The notes below the pieces were generated by a model that ran no database searches, was not told the DNA's origin, and saw only the letters and a list, made by a program, of their open reading frames with translations. From MnTg04 sp964568075 (lineage in GTDB: Bacteria > Pseudomonadota > Gammaproteobacteria > Steroidobacterales > MnTg04), in NCBI GenBank assembly GCA_964568075.1, contig CAZMOM010000005.1, positions 50,781-114,780 on the forward strand: a stretch of 64,000 nt of DNA. The letters run 5' to 3'. The position numbers and the translations under genes are program-made. Below, in pieces: positions 54,669-63,864 of the stretch. Positions within the stretch are counted from its first letter, which is position 1. Every line of letters starts with the position of its first letter.

Positions 54669-56679
54669 CGCCATCCTCGGTGTCACCTTCACCGCCAGCC
54701 GGCTGGCGCAGGTCGATCACGGCTTCGCTCGCGTCTTCACGATTCGGGATGGGAGGCAGCAAAGGCCGCTCTTCACCCGGCATCATTTGCACGGCGCCCT
54801 GGCGGATCCCGCTGTCCAGCTGCAAACCGCGCATGTAGTTGTACCTTGCGTTGGATTGCATTGCCGCCTGGGTGCCGTCGCGCAGGATCGTCGGCCGGAT
54901 GAAAACCATCAGATTGGTTTTTACAAACTCGGTTTTTCTCGACCGGAACAAAGCGCCCAGCAGTGGGATTTTTCCGAGTATGGGAACGCGTTGTTCGGTT
55001 TCGATCAATGCCTCTTCGATCAGGCCGCCAAGAACAATAATTCCGCCGTCTTCGACAATTACACTGGTGCTGATGGTCCGTTTATTGGTCACCAGGTCAA
55101 CGGCGCCTTCGGCCCCGGCAGAAATACTGGATTGTTCCTGCTCGACCTTCAACAGTACTGCGTTGCCCTCGTTTATCTGTGGTGTGATGCGGAGTATGGT
55201 TCCAACCTCCTCACGCTGAATTGTCTGGAAGGGGTTAATGGAACCCTGGGCTGCACCGGTGTTAGTGAACTGGCCGGTGATAAAGGGCACTTCCTGGGCA
55301 ACTTTTATTTCGGCCTCCTCGTTGTCCACGGTCGTGATACTTGGCATCGACAATATGTTGGTCGACGCGTCACCGGCCAGAGCGGTCACCACGGCGGCCC
55401 AACTGGTTTTGTTATCTCTGAAGCGTCCGACCATGCCGGTTAGTCCTTCGCCGACAAAATCACCAACAGCACCTTCGCCACCATCCAGCGTGCCGACCGC
55501 GCCCGAGAGATCAAAACTTCCGGAAAACTCTGACAGCGCAGCTATATCACCGGTATCGCCAGGCGAAACGAGCCAGCTCACACCGAAGTCATTGACCTTG
55601 TCCATTGACACTTCGACGATGATCGCGTCGATCTGGACCTGTGCCCTGCGAATATCGAGTTTATCAACGATCGCCATCAGGTTTCGCATTTCCTTTGCTG
55701 GCGCGGTAATGACCAGCGCGTTGGTCATGAGGTCTGCCCAGATGGTTACTGGGGTGCTACCGGGCCCGGTCTGCGGCGAACCACCTGCGCTCTGTGTTCG
55801 GAATGCTCCGATCTGCTCCTGCAGTTTTCCCGCGAGTTCCTCGGCATCGGCGTTGAACAGGTAACGCACCCGCGTGTTACCGCCTTCCGCCAGCGGGGTA
55901 TCCAGGCTGACGATCAGGGTGCGTATTTTCAACCGGCTCTTGCGGTCGCCGCCGATCAGCACGCTGTTGGTGCGCTGGTCGGCCGCGATATTTGATCGGG
56001 CCTGACCAGCGTCGCGTCCTGCCGGTTGCCGGATGGAATTAATGATGGTTACGATTTCGATCGCCGAGGCGTGTTGCAAAGGAATGACCTCGATGTCATC
56101 TTCGCCTTCCTGGTCGATACGACGGACGATCTCGACGATACGTCTGACGTTCGCGGCGCGGTCCGAAATAATCAGCATATTGGATTGCGGGGCGGCAACC
56201 ATATGACCGTACTGCGGAATCAACGGTCTGAGAATCGGTACCAGTTGGGCGGCCTGGACATTTTCGATCCGGATTACCCGGGTCACTATTTCATCGGGCC
56301 CATACTTGTTGCTCACAGAGCCGGGCATTTGTCTGGCAGTGGCGTCGGGAAGAATTTTGACAAAGTTGCCGGCCGGCACGGCGACGTATCCGTACACCTG
56401 CAACAGCGACAAAAACGCTTTATAAAAAGCGTCGGAATTCATTGCGGTCTGCGAGATCATGGTCACACTTTGCTGATTAACGCGAGGGTCGACAATAAAA
56501 TTCTTGCCGGTGACCTCGGCTACAGCTTCGATGATCTGTCGAATATTGACGTCCTGGAAGTTGGGTTTGATCGACGCCTGTTGCGCATTCAACGACTGGC
56601 ACGCGAGTATCCCAAACAAGGTCACGGTCAGCAGGCCGTCTAGTCCCCATCTGTTATTTTTCTTAGTATTTTTTTTCAT
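54661..56679 (-). CDS. gspD: Type II secretion secretin GspD
   Basis: Forms the outer-membrane channel of the type II secretion system. I start at ATG 56679, which leads into a signal peptide (LDGLLTVTLFGILACQSLNA). A GTG at 56715, inside a GTGA overlap with gspC, would add 12 residues and is also possible. Domains: N0 (IKPNFQDVNIRQIIEAVAEVTGKNF), N1-N3 (IIPLQHASAIEIVTIINSIR and RYLFNADAEELAGKLQEQIG), then the secretin core (IDAIIVEVSMDKVNDFGVSW to GIIVLGGLIEE). 672 residues. Confidence 0.95.
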   Translation of the reverse strand: MKKNTKKNNRWGLDGLLTVTLFGILACQSLNAQQASIKPNFQDVNIRQIIEAVAEVTGKNFIVDPRVNQQSVTMISQTAMNSDAFYKAFLSLLQVYGYVAVPAGNFVKILPDATARQMPGSVSNKYGPDEIVTRVIRIENVQAAQLVPILRPLIPQYGHMVAAPQSNMLIISDRAANVRRIVEIVRRIDQEGEDDIEVIPLQHASAIEIVTIINSIRQPAGRDAGQARSNIAADQRTNSVLIGGDRKSRLKIRTLIVSLDTPLAEGGNTRVRYLFNADAEELAGKLQEQIGAFRTQSAGGSPQTGPGSTPVTIWADLMTNALVITAPAKEMRNLMAIVDKLDIRRAQVQIDAIIVEVSMDKVNDFGVSWLVSPGDTGDIAALSEFSGSFDLSGAVGTLDGGEGAVGDFVGEGLTGMVGRFRDNKTSWAAVVTALAGDASTNILSMPSITTVDNEEAEIKVAQEVPFITGQFTNTGAAQGSINPFQTIQREEVGTILRITPQINEGNAVLLKVEQEQSSISAGAEGAVDLVTNKRTISTSVIVEDGGIIVLGGLIEEALIETEQRVPILGKIPLLGALFRSRKTEFVKTNLMVFIRPTILRDGTQAAMQSNARYNYMRGLQLDSGIRQGAVQMMPGEERPLLPPIPNREDASEAVIDLRQPAGGEGDTEDGDD

Positions 56680-56711
56680 TGCAGTTGTCCAAATGTTTTG
56701 CGGCTGTACGA

Positions 56712-57722
56712 TCACTCACGTCTCGTTCCCGGAGTCGTCGATTTTTGTAGTGCCGAACTGAGTTGATCCAGATCGATGGTAATAACTTTGGGAACGCCAT
56801 TCCGTTCTACTGTAACGGCTACCTGTCCGCTCTGGTCAAGTCCAGCCAAAAGTCTGGCGCTTTGCTCAGGGTCGGTAAGCGGGACGCCGTTGATACTGGT
56901 TGCCAGATCGCCGGGCCGCAGACCCAATTCTGCGAACACGCGTCTTTGTCGCCCAGGATAAATTCGATAGCCTTGGAGTCGATTATTCGCGAAATGAGGC
57001 TGGGGCCGAATAATTTCGCTCAAAGCGCCACTGTCAACAGCTTTTTGAATGACCGGCCGGCTTTGCAAAATTCTGCTTCGCTGGCTGAATTGTCTGGTTT
57101 TGAGGCTACTGCCGGAGGAAATCTGGCTTGGTTCCGCGAGGGGTAATTCTTCGAGTTTGCCGCCGGCGCGCTGTAAGATGACACGGCGCGGTTCTACGGC
57201 GTATAAAGTAGAGCCGGCGACCACCGGATCGCCAATCGAATACACTTTTTCTTCATCCTGATATTCAATGATCGCTATCGCCCGGTCACGTTCACTGTCC
57301 CAGATCGTGCCTTTTAGCATCAGGTCCAGCGTTGTTTCCGGTACATCCGATAGCGTACCGGGATCGATGGCCGGCGCATCTTCAATTTGTCCGTCAAAGT
57401 CACCGAACAGCCGAGCCTCAATGATCGTACTGATATCGATCTCGCTGGGTGATCCCGATGACACAACCTGTTGTCGTGCAACCGGCAGGGTCGGTGGTTG
57501 CGCGTCTGAGACCAGTTCAATTGTAAACCTGGCCATCTGCCAGGCGAGGGCGATGAGCAATGCCAACGAAACCCATCGAGGTAGATTCTTACCTGCCCGC
57601 AGCAGAAGGTGCGAAACGTTCCCATTCCCGAGAGTGCCTATTTTGCTAGCCAGTTGGTACATAACGTCCGTGCAGGGCTGATTATCGGTATCGTGACCCA
57701 GACCACAGAGTGGCCGGGGCAT
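56712..57722 (-). CDS. gspC: Type II secretion protein GspC
   Basis: Bitopic inner-membrane clamp linking the platform to the secretin. One transmembrane helix (LPRWVSLALLIALAWQMARF, residues about 47-66), a homology region (ARLFGDFDG ... TTLDLMLKGTIW, GDPVVAGSTLYAVEPRRVILQRAG) and a C-terminal PDZ domain (GYRIYPGRQRRVFAELGLRPGDLATSINGVPL). 336 residues from ATG 57722; an in-frame ATG at 57662 gives a shorter cytoplasmic tail and may be the true start. First gene of gspCDEF; 139 bases separate it from the divergent cyclase gene. Confidence 0.92.
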   Translation of the reverse strand: MPRPLCGLGHDTDNQPCTDVMYQLASKIGTLGNGNVSHLLLRAGKNLPRWVSLALLIALAWQMARFTIELVSDAQPPTLPVARQQVVSSGSPSEIDISTIIEARLFGDFDGQIEDAPAIDPGTLSDVPETTLDLMLKGTIWDSERDRAIAIIEYQDEEKVYSIGDPVVAGSTLYAVEPRRVILQRAGGKLEELPLAEPSQISSGSSLKTRQFSQRSRILQSRPVIQKAVDSGALSEIIRPQPHFANNRLQGYRIYPGRQRRVFAELGLRPGDLATSINGVPLTDPEQSARLLAGLDQSGQVAVTVERNGVPKVITIDLDQLSSALQKSTTPGTRRE

Positions 57723-57861
57723 AAACGTTCATCATAAGTATGGGCTGTCCTGTTGGAAAGGCCCAAACGGCTGATTTTTTGTGAATGCAGGGCCACGCGG
57801 CCTTATGTCCAATCGCAGGAACATTATGCAAACTGGTTGGGGCCTGTTTTGATGGAGACCA

Positions 57862-60087
57862 ATGAATAAACGCCTGTTAACACGCGTAATCATCAGTTCA
57901 TTGCTGCTGTTGCCCTTTGTCCTGCACAATCGAGGCAACATAAGCATGGCCTGGCTTGAGCGGCTGGAACAGCTGTCATACGACGCCAGGCTGGTTTTGA
58001 CAATGCCGAATACTCAGGATGACCGGATAGTCATCCTCGATCTGGACGAACGCAGCCTGCTTGCGGAAGGTCAATGGCCATGGCCCAGGGACAGACTCGC
58101 GCGATTGATGGACCGCTTGTTCGACGATTACCAGGTCAAGGTTCTGGGATTCGATATCGTGTTTGCGGAGGCCGATAACAGGAGCGGATTACCGACACTC
58201 GAGAAACTGGCGCAAAACGAATTGAGGAACATCCCGGAGTTTCGCCGCTCGCTTGAGCGATTAAGACCGAGACTGGACACGGACAAGCTGTTTGCCGATG
58301 CATTGATAAACAGAGCGACAGTTCTGGGTTATGTTTTCAGGCACAGTGGAGATTCGGGTGAGGACGTGTCATCGGGCGTACTGCCGCAGCCACTGATTTC
58401 AGCAGATCAGAATGACACCAATATTTCTTTTGTCGAGGCGATCTCCCATACCGGTAATATCGCGATTTTGCAAAATAACGCGACCGGGGGATTTTTTGAG
58501 AACGCCCTGGTTGACCCTGATGGGAAATACCGTCGTGTTCCGTTGCTGCAAATTTACAATGGCAACATATATTCGTCGCTGGCCCTCGCGGTAAGCCGTG
58601 AATCTTTAGGGCGCCCGGCACTTAAATTCATATTCCAGCACGGCGCCGACGGATCACGAGACAGTCTGGATCTCGACTGGCTGGAGTTGGGCGACCGGAA
58701 AATTCCGGTCGATGGGAGCGCGGCAGTCCTGGTGCCATACCGGGGAGCAGCGGGTAGCTTTCCACATGTATCGGCGACCGACGTCCTGAGCGGGCGGGCA
58801 GCAAAATATCCTTTAAGAGGTTCGATCGTTTTGATGGGGGCAAGCGCGGCGGGGCTGCATGATCTTCGAAATACACCAGTAGGCGACCGTTTTATCGGTG
58901 TCGAAGTGCACGCAAATATAATCTCCGGCATATTGGATCAGACGATGAAACATCACCCACGTTACGTGCAGGGCATAGAGATCACCTTGCTCCTGCTGCT
59001 GACCGTCCTCCTGACTGTTGTATTGCCCAGGGTGCCGGTCATGACAGCCACTCTGTCCACGTTTTTAGTGTTACTGCTGATTATCGTTTTCAACCTGACG
59101 GTCTGGAGTCGAGGCAACTTTGTATTGCCAGTGGCGTCTCTGCTCAGTTTTACATTCCTGTTGTATTTCCTGCATATGATTTATGGCTACTTCATTGAGG
59201 CTCGCGGCAAGCGCGAGTTGTCGGGATTGTTTGGGCAGTATGTACCCCCGGAGCTGGTGGCCGAAATGGGCAAAAATCCGGGTAATTTTTCGATGGCCAG
59301 CGAAAACCGCGAGATGACAGTTTTGTTTGCCGATATTAGAAATTTTACGGGTATCGCGGAAAAACTCGATCCACTCGAAGTCAGCCGTTTGCTGAATGCA
59401 TTCCTGACCTCCATGACCCGGGTCATTCAGCGACATCGTGGCACCATCGATAAGTACATTGGCGACGCGATCATGGCGTTCTGGGGTGCTCCGGTGGCTG
59501 ACTCCCAGCATGCGAGGAACGCCCTGTTGTCCGCCATCGAAATGCAGGGGGCCCTGGCCGAGTTGCAGCACGGCTTCAAGCGCAGTGGTTGGCCGGAAAT
59601 CAAGGTGGGGATAGGCGTGAATACGGGCGAAATGCACGTCGGCAACATGGGATCAAGTTTTCGTATGGCTTATACCGTGATGGGCGATGCGGTAAATCTT
59701 GGCGCCAGGCTGGAGGGCCTGACCAAGGTTTATGGCGTAACGATCGCCGTCGGTGAGGCTACCCGAACTGCGGTGCCTGATTTTGCTTTTCTTGAACTGG
59801 ATCGGGTCCGGGTCAAAGGCAGGGACGAGTCGACTGCTATTTTTAGCCCGGTCGGACCCCGGAGCGATATGGGCAAGGACACGAAAAAGATGCTCAAATG
59901 TCACCGGGCGGCTTTGCGGTATTACCGGGATCGCGACTGGGATTCAGCGGAAAAAGAGTTTTTTGGCCTGGCTCAGTGGCACCCGGATCGCAAGCTGTTT
60001 GGCCTGTATCTGGATCGGATCGCATTTTTTCGCAGTAACCCGCCGGGGGATGACTGGGATGGGGTGACGGATATCGAACACAAATAG
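57862..60087 (+). CDS. CHASE2-domain class III adenylate/guanylate cyclase
   Basis: Membrane receptor-type nucleotide cyclase. 741 residues: N-terminal hydrophobic stretch, extracytoplasmic CHASE2 domain (about 35-350; DDRIVILDLDERSLLAEGQWPWPRD, VLMGASAAGLHDLRNTPVG), three closely spaced helices (about 372-455), then the class III catalytic domain (about 490-690). Both metal Asp residues are present (LFADIRNFTG, KYIGDAIMAFWG), as is VMGDAVNLGARLEGL with the Asn and Arg of the active site. Lys before YIGD favours ATP, but adenylate versus guanylate cannot be settled by eye. ATG 57862 follows TGGAGACC. Confidence 0.93.
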   Translation: MNKRLLTRVIISSLLLLPFVLHNRGNISMAWLERLEQLSYDARLVLTMPNTQDDRIVILDLDERSLLAEGQWPWPRDRLARLMDRLFDDYQVKVLGFDIVFAEADNRSGLPTLEKLAQNELRNIPEFRRSLERLRPRLDTDKLFADALINRATVLGYVFRHSGDSGEDVSSGVLPQPLISADQNDTNISFVEAISHTGNIAILQNNATGGFFENALVDPDGKYRRVPLLQIYNGNIYSSLALAVSRESLGRPALKFIFQHGADGSRDSLDLDWLELGDRKIPVDGSAAVLVPYRGAAGSFPHVSATDVLSGRAAKYPLRGSIVLMGASAAGLHDLRNTPVGDRFIGVEVHANIISGILDQTMKHHPRYVQGIEITLLLLLTVLLTVVLPRVPVMTATLSTFLVLLLIIVFNLTVWSRGNFVLPVASLLSFTFLLYFLHMIYGYFIEARGKRELSGLFGQYVPPELVAEMGKNPGNFSMASENREMTVLFADIRNFTGIAEKLDPLEVSRLLNAFLTSMTRVIQRHRGTIDKYIGDAIMAFWGAPVADSQHARNALLSAIEMQGALAELQHGFKRSGWPEIKVGIGVNTGEMHVGNMGSSFRMAYTVMGDAVNLGARLEGLTKVYGVTIAVGEATRTAVPDFAFLELDRVRVKGRDESTAIFSPVGPRSDMGKDTKKMLKCHRAALRYYRDRDWDSAEKEFFGLAQWHPDRKLFGLYLDRIAFFRSNPPGDDWDGVTDIEHK

Positions 60088-60167
60088 CTACCGGCAGCGA
60101 AATTGCGCTCCACAAGCACTCAAACTCAAGGTAAAATCTGACTACTGGAAAAGGTTTGAAAAATCAG

Positions 60168-60485
60168 ATGGCCGACGACCAGGAAAAAAGCGAACATGGC
60201 CTGGCTGTAAAGGAGGCGCGACCAAAACTTCAGCGGCCGCCAAAGTACCAGGTTTTGTTGTTAAACGACGATTATACTCCTATGGATTTTGTCGTCGGTG
60301 TACTGGAGACATATTTTTCGATGGATCGCGTACGGGCTACACAGGTAATGCTTGAAGTTCACACCATGGGCAAAGGAATGTGTGGCTCATTTACTTTTGA
60401 GATCGCCGAGACCAAGGTTGCGCAGGTAAACGCCTATTCGCGGCAGCAACAGCATCCCCTGTTGTGCACGATGGAAGAATGTTGA
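60168..60485 (+). CDS. clpS: ATP-dependent Clp protease adaptor ClpS
   Basis: Adaptor that delivers N-degron substrates to ClpAP. Seen: KYQVLLLNDDYTPMDFVVGVL, the N-degron pocket region, ATQVMLEVHTMGKGMCGSF and ETKVAQVNAYSRQQQHPLLCTME at the end. Start ATG 60168 (105 residues); an in-frame TTG at 60156 lies only 2 bases after AAGG and is less plausible. clpA starts 2 bases after the stop, the conserved clpS-clpA pair. Confidence 0.96.
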   Translation: MADDQEKSEHGLAVKEARPKLQRPPKYQVLLLNDDYTPMDFVVGVLETYFSMDRVRATQVMLEVHTMGKGMCGSFTFEIAETKVAQVNAYSRQQQHPLLCTMEEC

Positions 60486-60487
60486 GC

Positions 60488-62749
60488 ATGCTCAGTAGTG
60501 AACTCGAATATTGCTTGAATGACGCGTTCCGCGGGGCGAGAGATAATCGCCATGAATTCATGACCGTGGAGCATTTGCTGCTTGCCCTGCTCGATGTCCC
60601 CCGGGCCAGAGACTTGTTGAAAGCTTGCGGCGCCGACCTTGATCGCCTTAGAGCCGACCTCGGTATTTTCATCAGTGAAAATACGCCACTGATTGAAGAT
60701 GATCCTGAGCGGGACGTCCAGCCGACACTCGGATTTCAGCGTGTCCTGCAAAGAGCCTTGTTTCATGTTCAGTCGTCGGGCAAAAAAGAGGTGACGACCG
60801 ATAACGTCCTGGTCGCGATTTTTTCTGAAAAACAATCCCACGCCTTGTATTTACTCAATCAACAGGATGTCGAACGCCTGGACGTTGTCAATTACCTGTC
60901 CCACGGACTGACGCCGCTTGCCGATGATGTTCGGGAAAGCGACGAGGAGGTCGAAACGGGAGATGCGGAGCCGGCCAGTGATCCGCTCAGCCAGTTCGCC
61001 TCCAATTTGAATAAGATGGCGGAAAATGGCCGGATTGATCCGTTGATCGGCCGCGAAGAAGAAATTCAACGCACCGTTCAGATTCTTTGCCGCCGGCGCA
61101 AGAATAATCCTTTGTTTGTCGGCGACGCAGGGGTTGGGAAAACAGCGCTGGCCGAAGGCCTGGCACGTCTGATCTTCGAAGGAAGCGTGCCGGATCTGCT
61201 AAAGGATACGACGATTTACTCGCTCGATATGGGCGCGCTCGTGGCGGGCACCAAATACCGCGGTGATTTTGAGAAACGGTTGAAAGGCGTATTCGCGGAG
61301 TTGGAGAAAGATCCGTCGGCGGTTCTTTTCATTGACGAGATTCATACATTAATCGGTGCCGGCTCGGCATCCGGTGGCGTCATGGATGCGTCAAATCTGA
61401 TCAAGCCGGTACTGGCGAATGGCCGTCTTCGCTGCATTGGTTCGACGACCTATGAAGAGTTTCGGGGTATTTTTGAAAAAGACCACGCGCTGGCCAGGCG
61501 GTTTCAAAAAGTCGAAATTGCGGAGCCGTCGATCAATGAAACCGTGGCGATACTCATGGGCCTGCGGAGTCGTTTTGAGGAGCACCATGGCGTGAAGTAT
61601 TCGGCGGAAGCGCTGCAGGCGGCGGCGGATCTCTCGGCACGACATATTGGCGACCGGCGCCTGCCGGACAAAGCGATCGACGTCATCGATGAGGCCGGCG
61701 CAAAGATTCGCCTGCTCAAGGATGCGGATAAACCTACGGTCGTGTCGGTGGATCTGATTGAAGAGATTGTTGCCGGTATGGCCCGCATTCCGACCCGCAG
61801 CGTCTCCGCCTCTGATCGCGACCAGCTCAGGCATCTGGAGCGAGACCTGAAGTTGGTGATTTTCGGACAGGATCAAGCGATCGAATCACTGGCAACCTCG
61901 ATAAAAATGGCCCGATCGGGGCTCGCCGATGAAATGCGTCCGGTTGGCAGCTTTCTGTTTTCGGGGCCCACCGGCGTTGGCAAGACTGAAGTCACACGTC
62001 AACTGGCCCTGACGATGGGCATCGAGTTATTGCGCTTTGATATGTCCGAATATATGGAGCGACATACTGTTTCCCGCCTGATTGGTGCACCACCGGGATA
62101 TGTCGGTTTTGACCAGGGCGGGCTGTTGACCGAGCAAATCAACAAGAACCCGCACTGTGTCCTGTTGCTGGATGAAATCGAGAAAGCGCATACGGAGGTC
62201 TTTAACATTCTTCTGCAAGTGATGGACCATGGAATCCTGACCGACAATAACGGCAGGCGCACCGATTTTCATAACGTCATTCTGGTAATGACAACCAACG
62301 CCGGTGCTGAAGAAATGAGCAGGGCGTCAATTGGGTTTACTGAACAGGATCACTCCAGTGACGGAATGAAAGTGATACAGAAACTGTTCGCGCCGGAATT
62401 TCGCAATCGGCTGGACGCCATCATTCAGTTCAATGCGTTGGATGCGGCCACCATTCAAATGGTGGCGGACAAACTATTGCTCGAACTCGAAGCCCAGCTG
62501 GAGCAAAAGCGAGTTAGTCTCGATGTCGATGAGAGTGCCCGCCAATGGATCGCCCGGCATGGCTACGACGAGAAAATGGGTGCGCGCCCCATGGCGCGGC
62601 TGATTCAGGACAAAATCAAACGGCCGCTGGCCGAGGAATTGCTATTTGGTGATTTGTCCAGTGGTGGTCATGCTCGTGTCACGACGGACGCGAATGACGA
62701 ATTGATCGTCCAGACGACGAAAGTCCTTGAACTGGAAAATATCGAGTAG
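60488..62749 (+). CDS. clpA: ATP-dependent Clp protease ATP-binding subunit ClpA
   Basis: AAA+ unfoldase partner of ClpP. ATG 60488 (MLSSELEYCLND) matches the family start; earlier in-frame ATGs lie inside clpS. 753 residues: N domain (about 1-145), AAA1 with Walker A GDAGVGKTA and Walker B VLFIDEIH, AAA2 with Walker A GPTGVGKTE and Walker B CVLLLDEIEKAH, and the C-terminal domain. A ClpP-binding loop of the IGL/IGF type is not obvious by eye, but the ISRASIGFTEQDH stretch (MSRASIGFTEQDHSSDG) is in the right place. Confidence 0.97.
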   Translation: MLSSELEYCLNDAFRGARDNRHEFMTVEHLLLALLDVPRARDLLKACGADLDRLRADLGIFISENTPLIEDDPERDVQPTLGFQRVLQRALFHVQSSGKKEVTTDNVLVAIFSEKQSHALYLLNQQDVERLDVVNYLSHGLTPLADDVRESDEEVETGDAEPASDPLSQFASNLNKMAENGRIDPLIGREEEIQRTVQILCRRRKNNPLFVGDAGVGKTALAEGLARLIFEGSVPDLLKDTTIYSLDMGALVAGTKYRGDFEKRLKGVFAELEKDPSAVLFIDEIHTLIGAGSASGGVMDASNLIKPVLANGRLRCIGSTTYEEFRGIFEKDHALARRFQKVEIAEPSINETVAILMGLRSRFEEHHGVKYSAEALQAAADLSARHIGDRRLPDKAIDVIDEAGAKIRLLKDADKPTVVSVDLIEEIVAGMARIPTRSVSASDRDQLRHLERDLKLVIFGQDQAIESLATSIKMARSGLADEMRPVGSFLFSGPTGVGKTEVTRQLALTMGIELLRFDMSEYMERHTVSRLIGAPPGYVGFDQGGLLTEQINKNPHCVLLLDEIEKAHTEVFNILLQVMDHGILTDNNGRRTDFHNVILVMTTNAGAEEMSRASIGFTEQDHSSDGMKVIQKLFAPEFRNRLDAIIQFNALDAATIQMVADKLLLELEAQLEQKRVSLDVDESARQWIARHGYDEKMGARPMARLIQDKIKRPLAEELLFGDLSSGGHARVTTDANDELIVQTTKVLELENIE

Positions 62750-62755
62750 CCGGAA

Positions 62756-62776
62756 GGCATGACTGCCTTTCATGCC
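62756..62776. terminator. Possible bidirectional hairpin between clpA and infA
   Basis: Arms GGCATGA (62756-62762) and TCATGCC (62770-62776), with a competing AAGGCA/TGCCTT stem overlapping. No T-run, so weak as an intrinsic terminator, but well placed between convergent genes. Confidence 0.35.
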
Positions 62777-62778
62777 GG

Positions 62779-62997
62779 TTACCGGCTGCGATATATGATA
62801 CGTCCTTTGCTCAGATCATAAGGCGTCAACTCGACCGTGACATTGTCTCCCGTCAGAATCCGAATGTAATGCTTCCGCATCTTGCCGCTGATGTGTGCAG
62901 TAACGACGTGCCCGTTTTCCAGTTCAACCCGGAACATTGTGTTCGGTAAGGTCTCAGTGACCTTGCCTTCCATTTGTATGGCTTCTTCCTTGGGCAT
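62779..62997 (-). CDS. infA: Translation initiation factor IF-1
   Basis: Small OB-fold factor occupying the ribosomal A site during initiation. 72 residues from ATG 62997 (MPKEEAIQMEGKVTETLPN); the frame is open 20 codons further upstream but that part is not IF-1. RVELENGHVVTAHISGKMRKHYIRI and DLSKGRIIYRSR match the family closely. The clpA-infA-aat neighbourhood is common in gammaproteobacteria. Confidence 0.98.
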   Translation of the reverse strand: MPKEEAIQMEGKVTETLPNTMFRVELENGHVVTAHISGKMRKHYIRILTGDNVTVELTPYDLSKGRIIYRSR

Positions 62998-63080
62998 ATC
63001 TTTTCTGTGATTGGGTGAAGGCCCGCGCATTTTGCTGAAACTGTGATTGCTTTGCAAACGGTATCAGCATCATCCGCTAC

Positions 63081-63824
63081 TTACCATTGCGCGATTTCCG
63101 CACTGGGTCGGGCGTTTGCCGGCCACAGTTGGCGACCCACCGGCTTGCCGGAAAACTCCCTGAGCCTTTGCAGAAATTGTTGCCTCGGCAGGAGGATCGC
63201 CCCGAGGCTGCTCAAATGCGGAGTAAACATCTGACAGTCGAACATCTGAAATCCGGCCTGAAGAAGCAAGCTGTCCAGGCAAGCCATTGCGACCTTGGAT
63301 GCGCCGCTTTTTTCGCTGAACATGGATTCGCCGCAAAAAACCCCGCCCACGGCTACACCGTAAAGCCCGCCAACCAGAATTTGTTGCTGCCATACCTCTA
63401 TCGAATGTACATGGCCGAGTTCATGCAGCCGCACGTACGCCGCCTGCATTTCCCGGGTAATCCAGGTTCCAGGCTGTCCTTCACGCGGCCTGGCGCAGCC
63501 AGCGATGACCGCTGCGCAATCCTGATCAATACTGACCGCATAGCGATTTTGCCGAAGCAACCGCCGCAGACTCCTGCTGATATGCATTTGCCCAATTGGA
63601 ATAATGGCTCGCGGGTCAGGTGACCACCAGAGGATTGGCTGTCCGGTCTCGTACCAGGGAAAAATGCCACGGCTATAGGCGGCAAGCAGACGTTCCGGCT
63701 TCAGGTCGCCTCCGGCTGCCAGCAACCCGTCGGGCTCCGGAAGGGCTGTTTCAGGATCGGGAAATGCATCGACCGAATCCTGGGGATCCAGCCAGGCTAA
63801 CCCTCCTGTAACATTGCCTGCCAT
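63081..63824 (-). CDS. aat: Leucyl/phenylalanyl-tRNA-protein transferase
   Basis: Adds Leu or Phe to N-terminal Arg or Lys of proteins, creating N-degrons recognised by ClpS. Seen: LDPQDSVDAFPDPETAL, GLLAAGGDLKPERLLAAYSRGIFPWYE, WWSPDPRA, GTWITREMQAAYVRLHELGHVHSIEVW and FCGESMFSEKSGASKVAM. 247 residues. It works in the same pathway as clpS-clpA nearby, though on the opposite strand. Just upstream lies the second miniature element. Confidence 0.97.
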   Translation of the reverse strand: MAGNVTGGLAWLDPQDSVDAFPDPETALPEPDGLLAAGGDLKPERLLAAYSRGIFPWYETGQPILWWSPDPRAIIPIGQMHISRSLRRLLRQNRYAVSIDQDCAAVIAGCARPREGQPGTWITREMQAAYVRLHELGHVHSIEVWQQQILVGGLYGVAVGGVFCGESMFSEKSGASKVAMACLDSLLLQAGFQMFDCQMFTPHLSSLGAILLPRQQFLQRLREFSGKPVGRQLWPANARPSAEIAQW

Positions 63825-63864
63825 ATGTTTTTGTCAGTTAAGCAATACGATCGTCTAATTTTGG

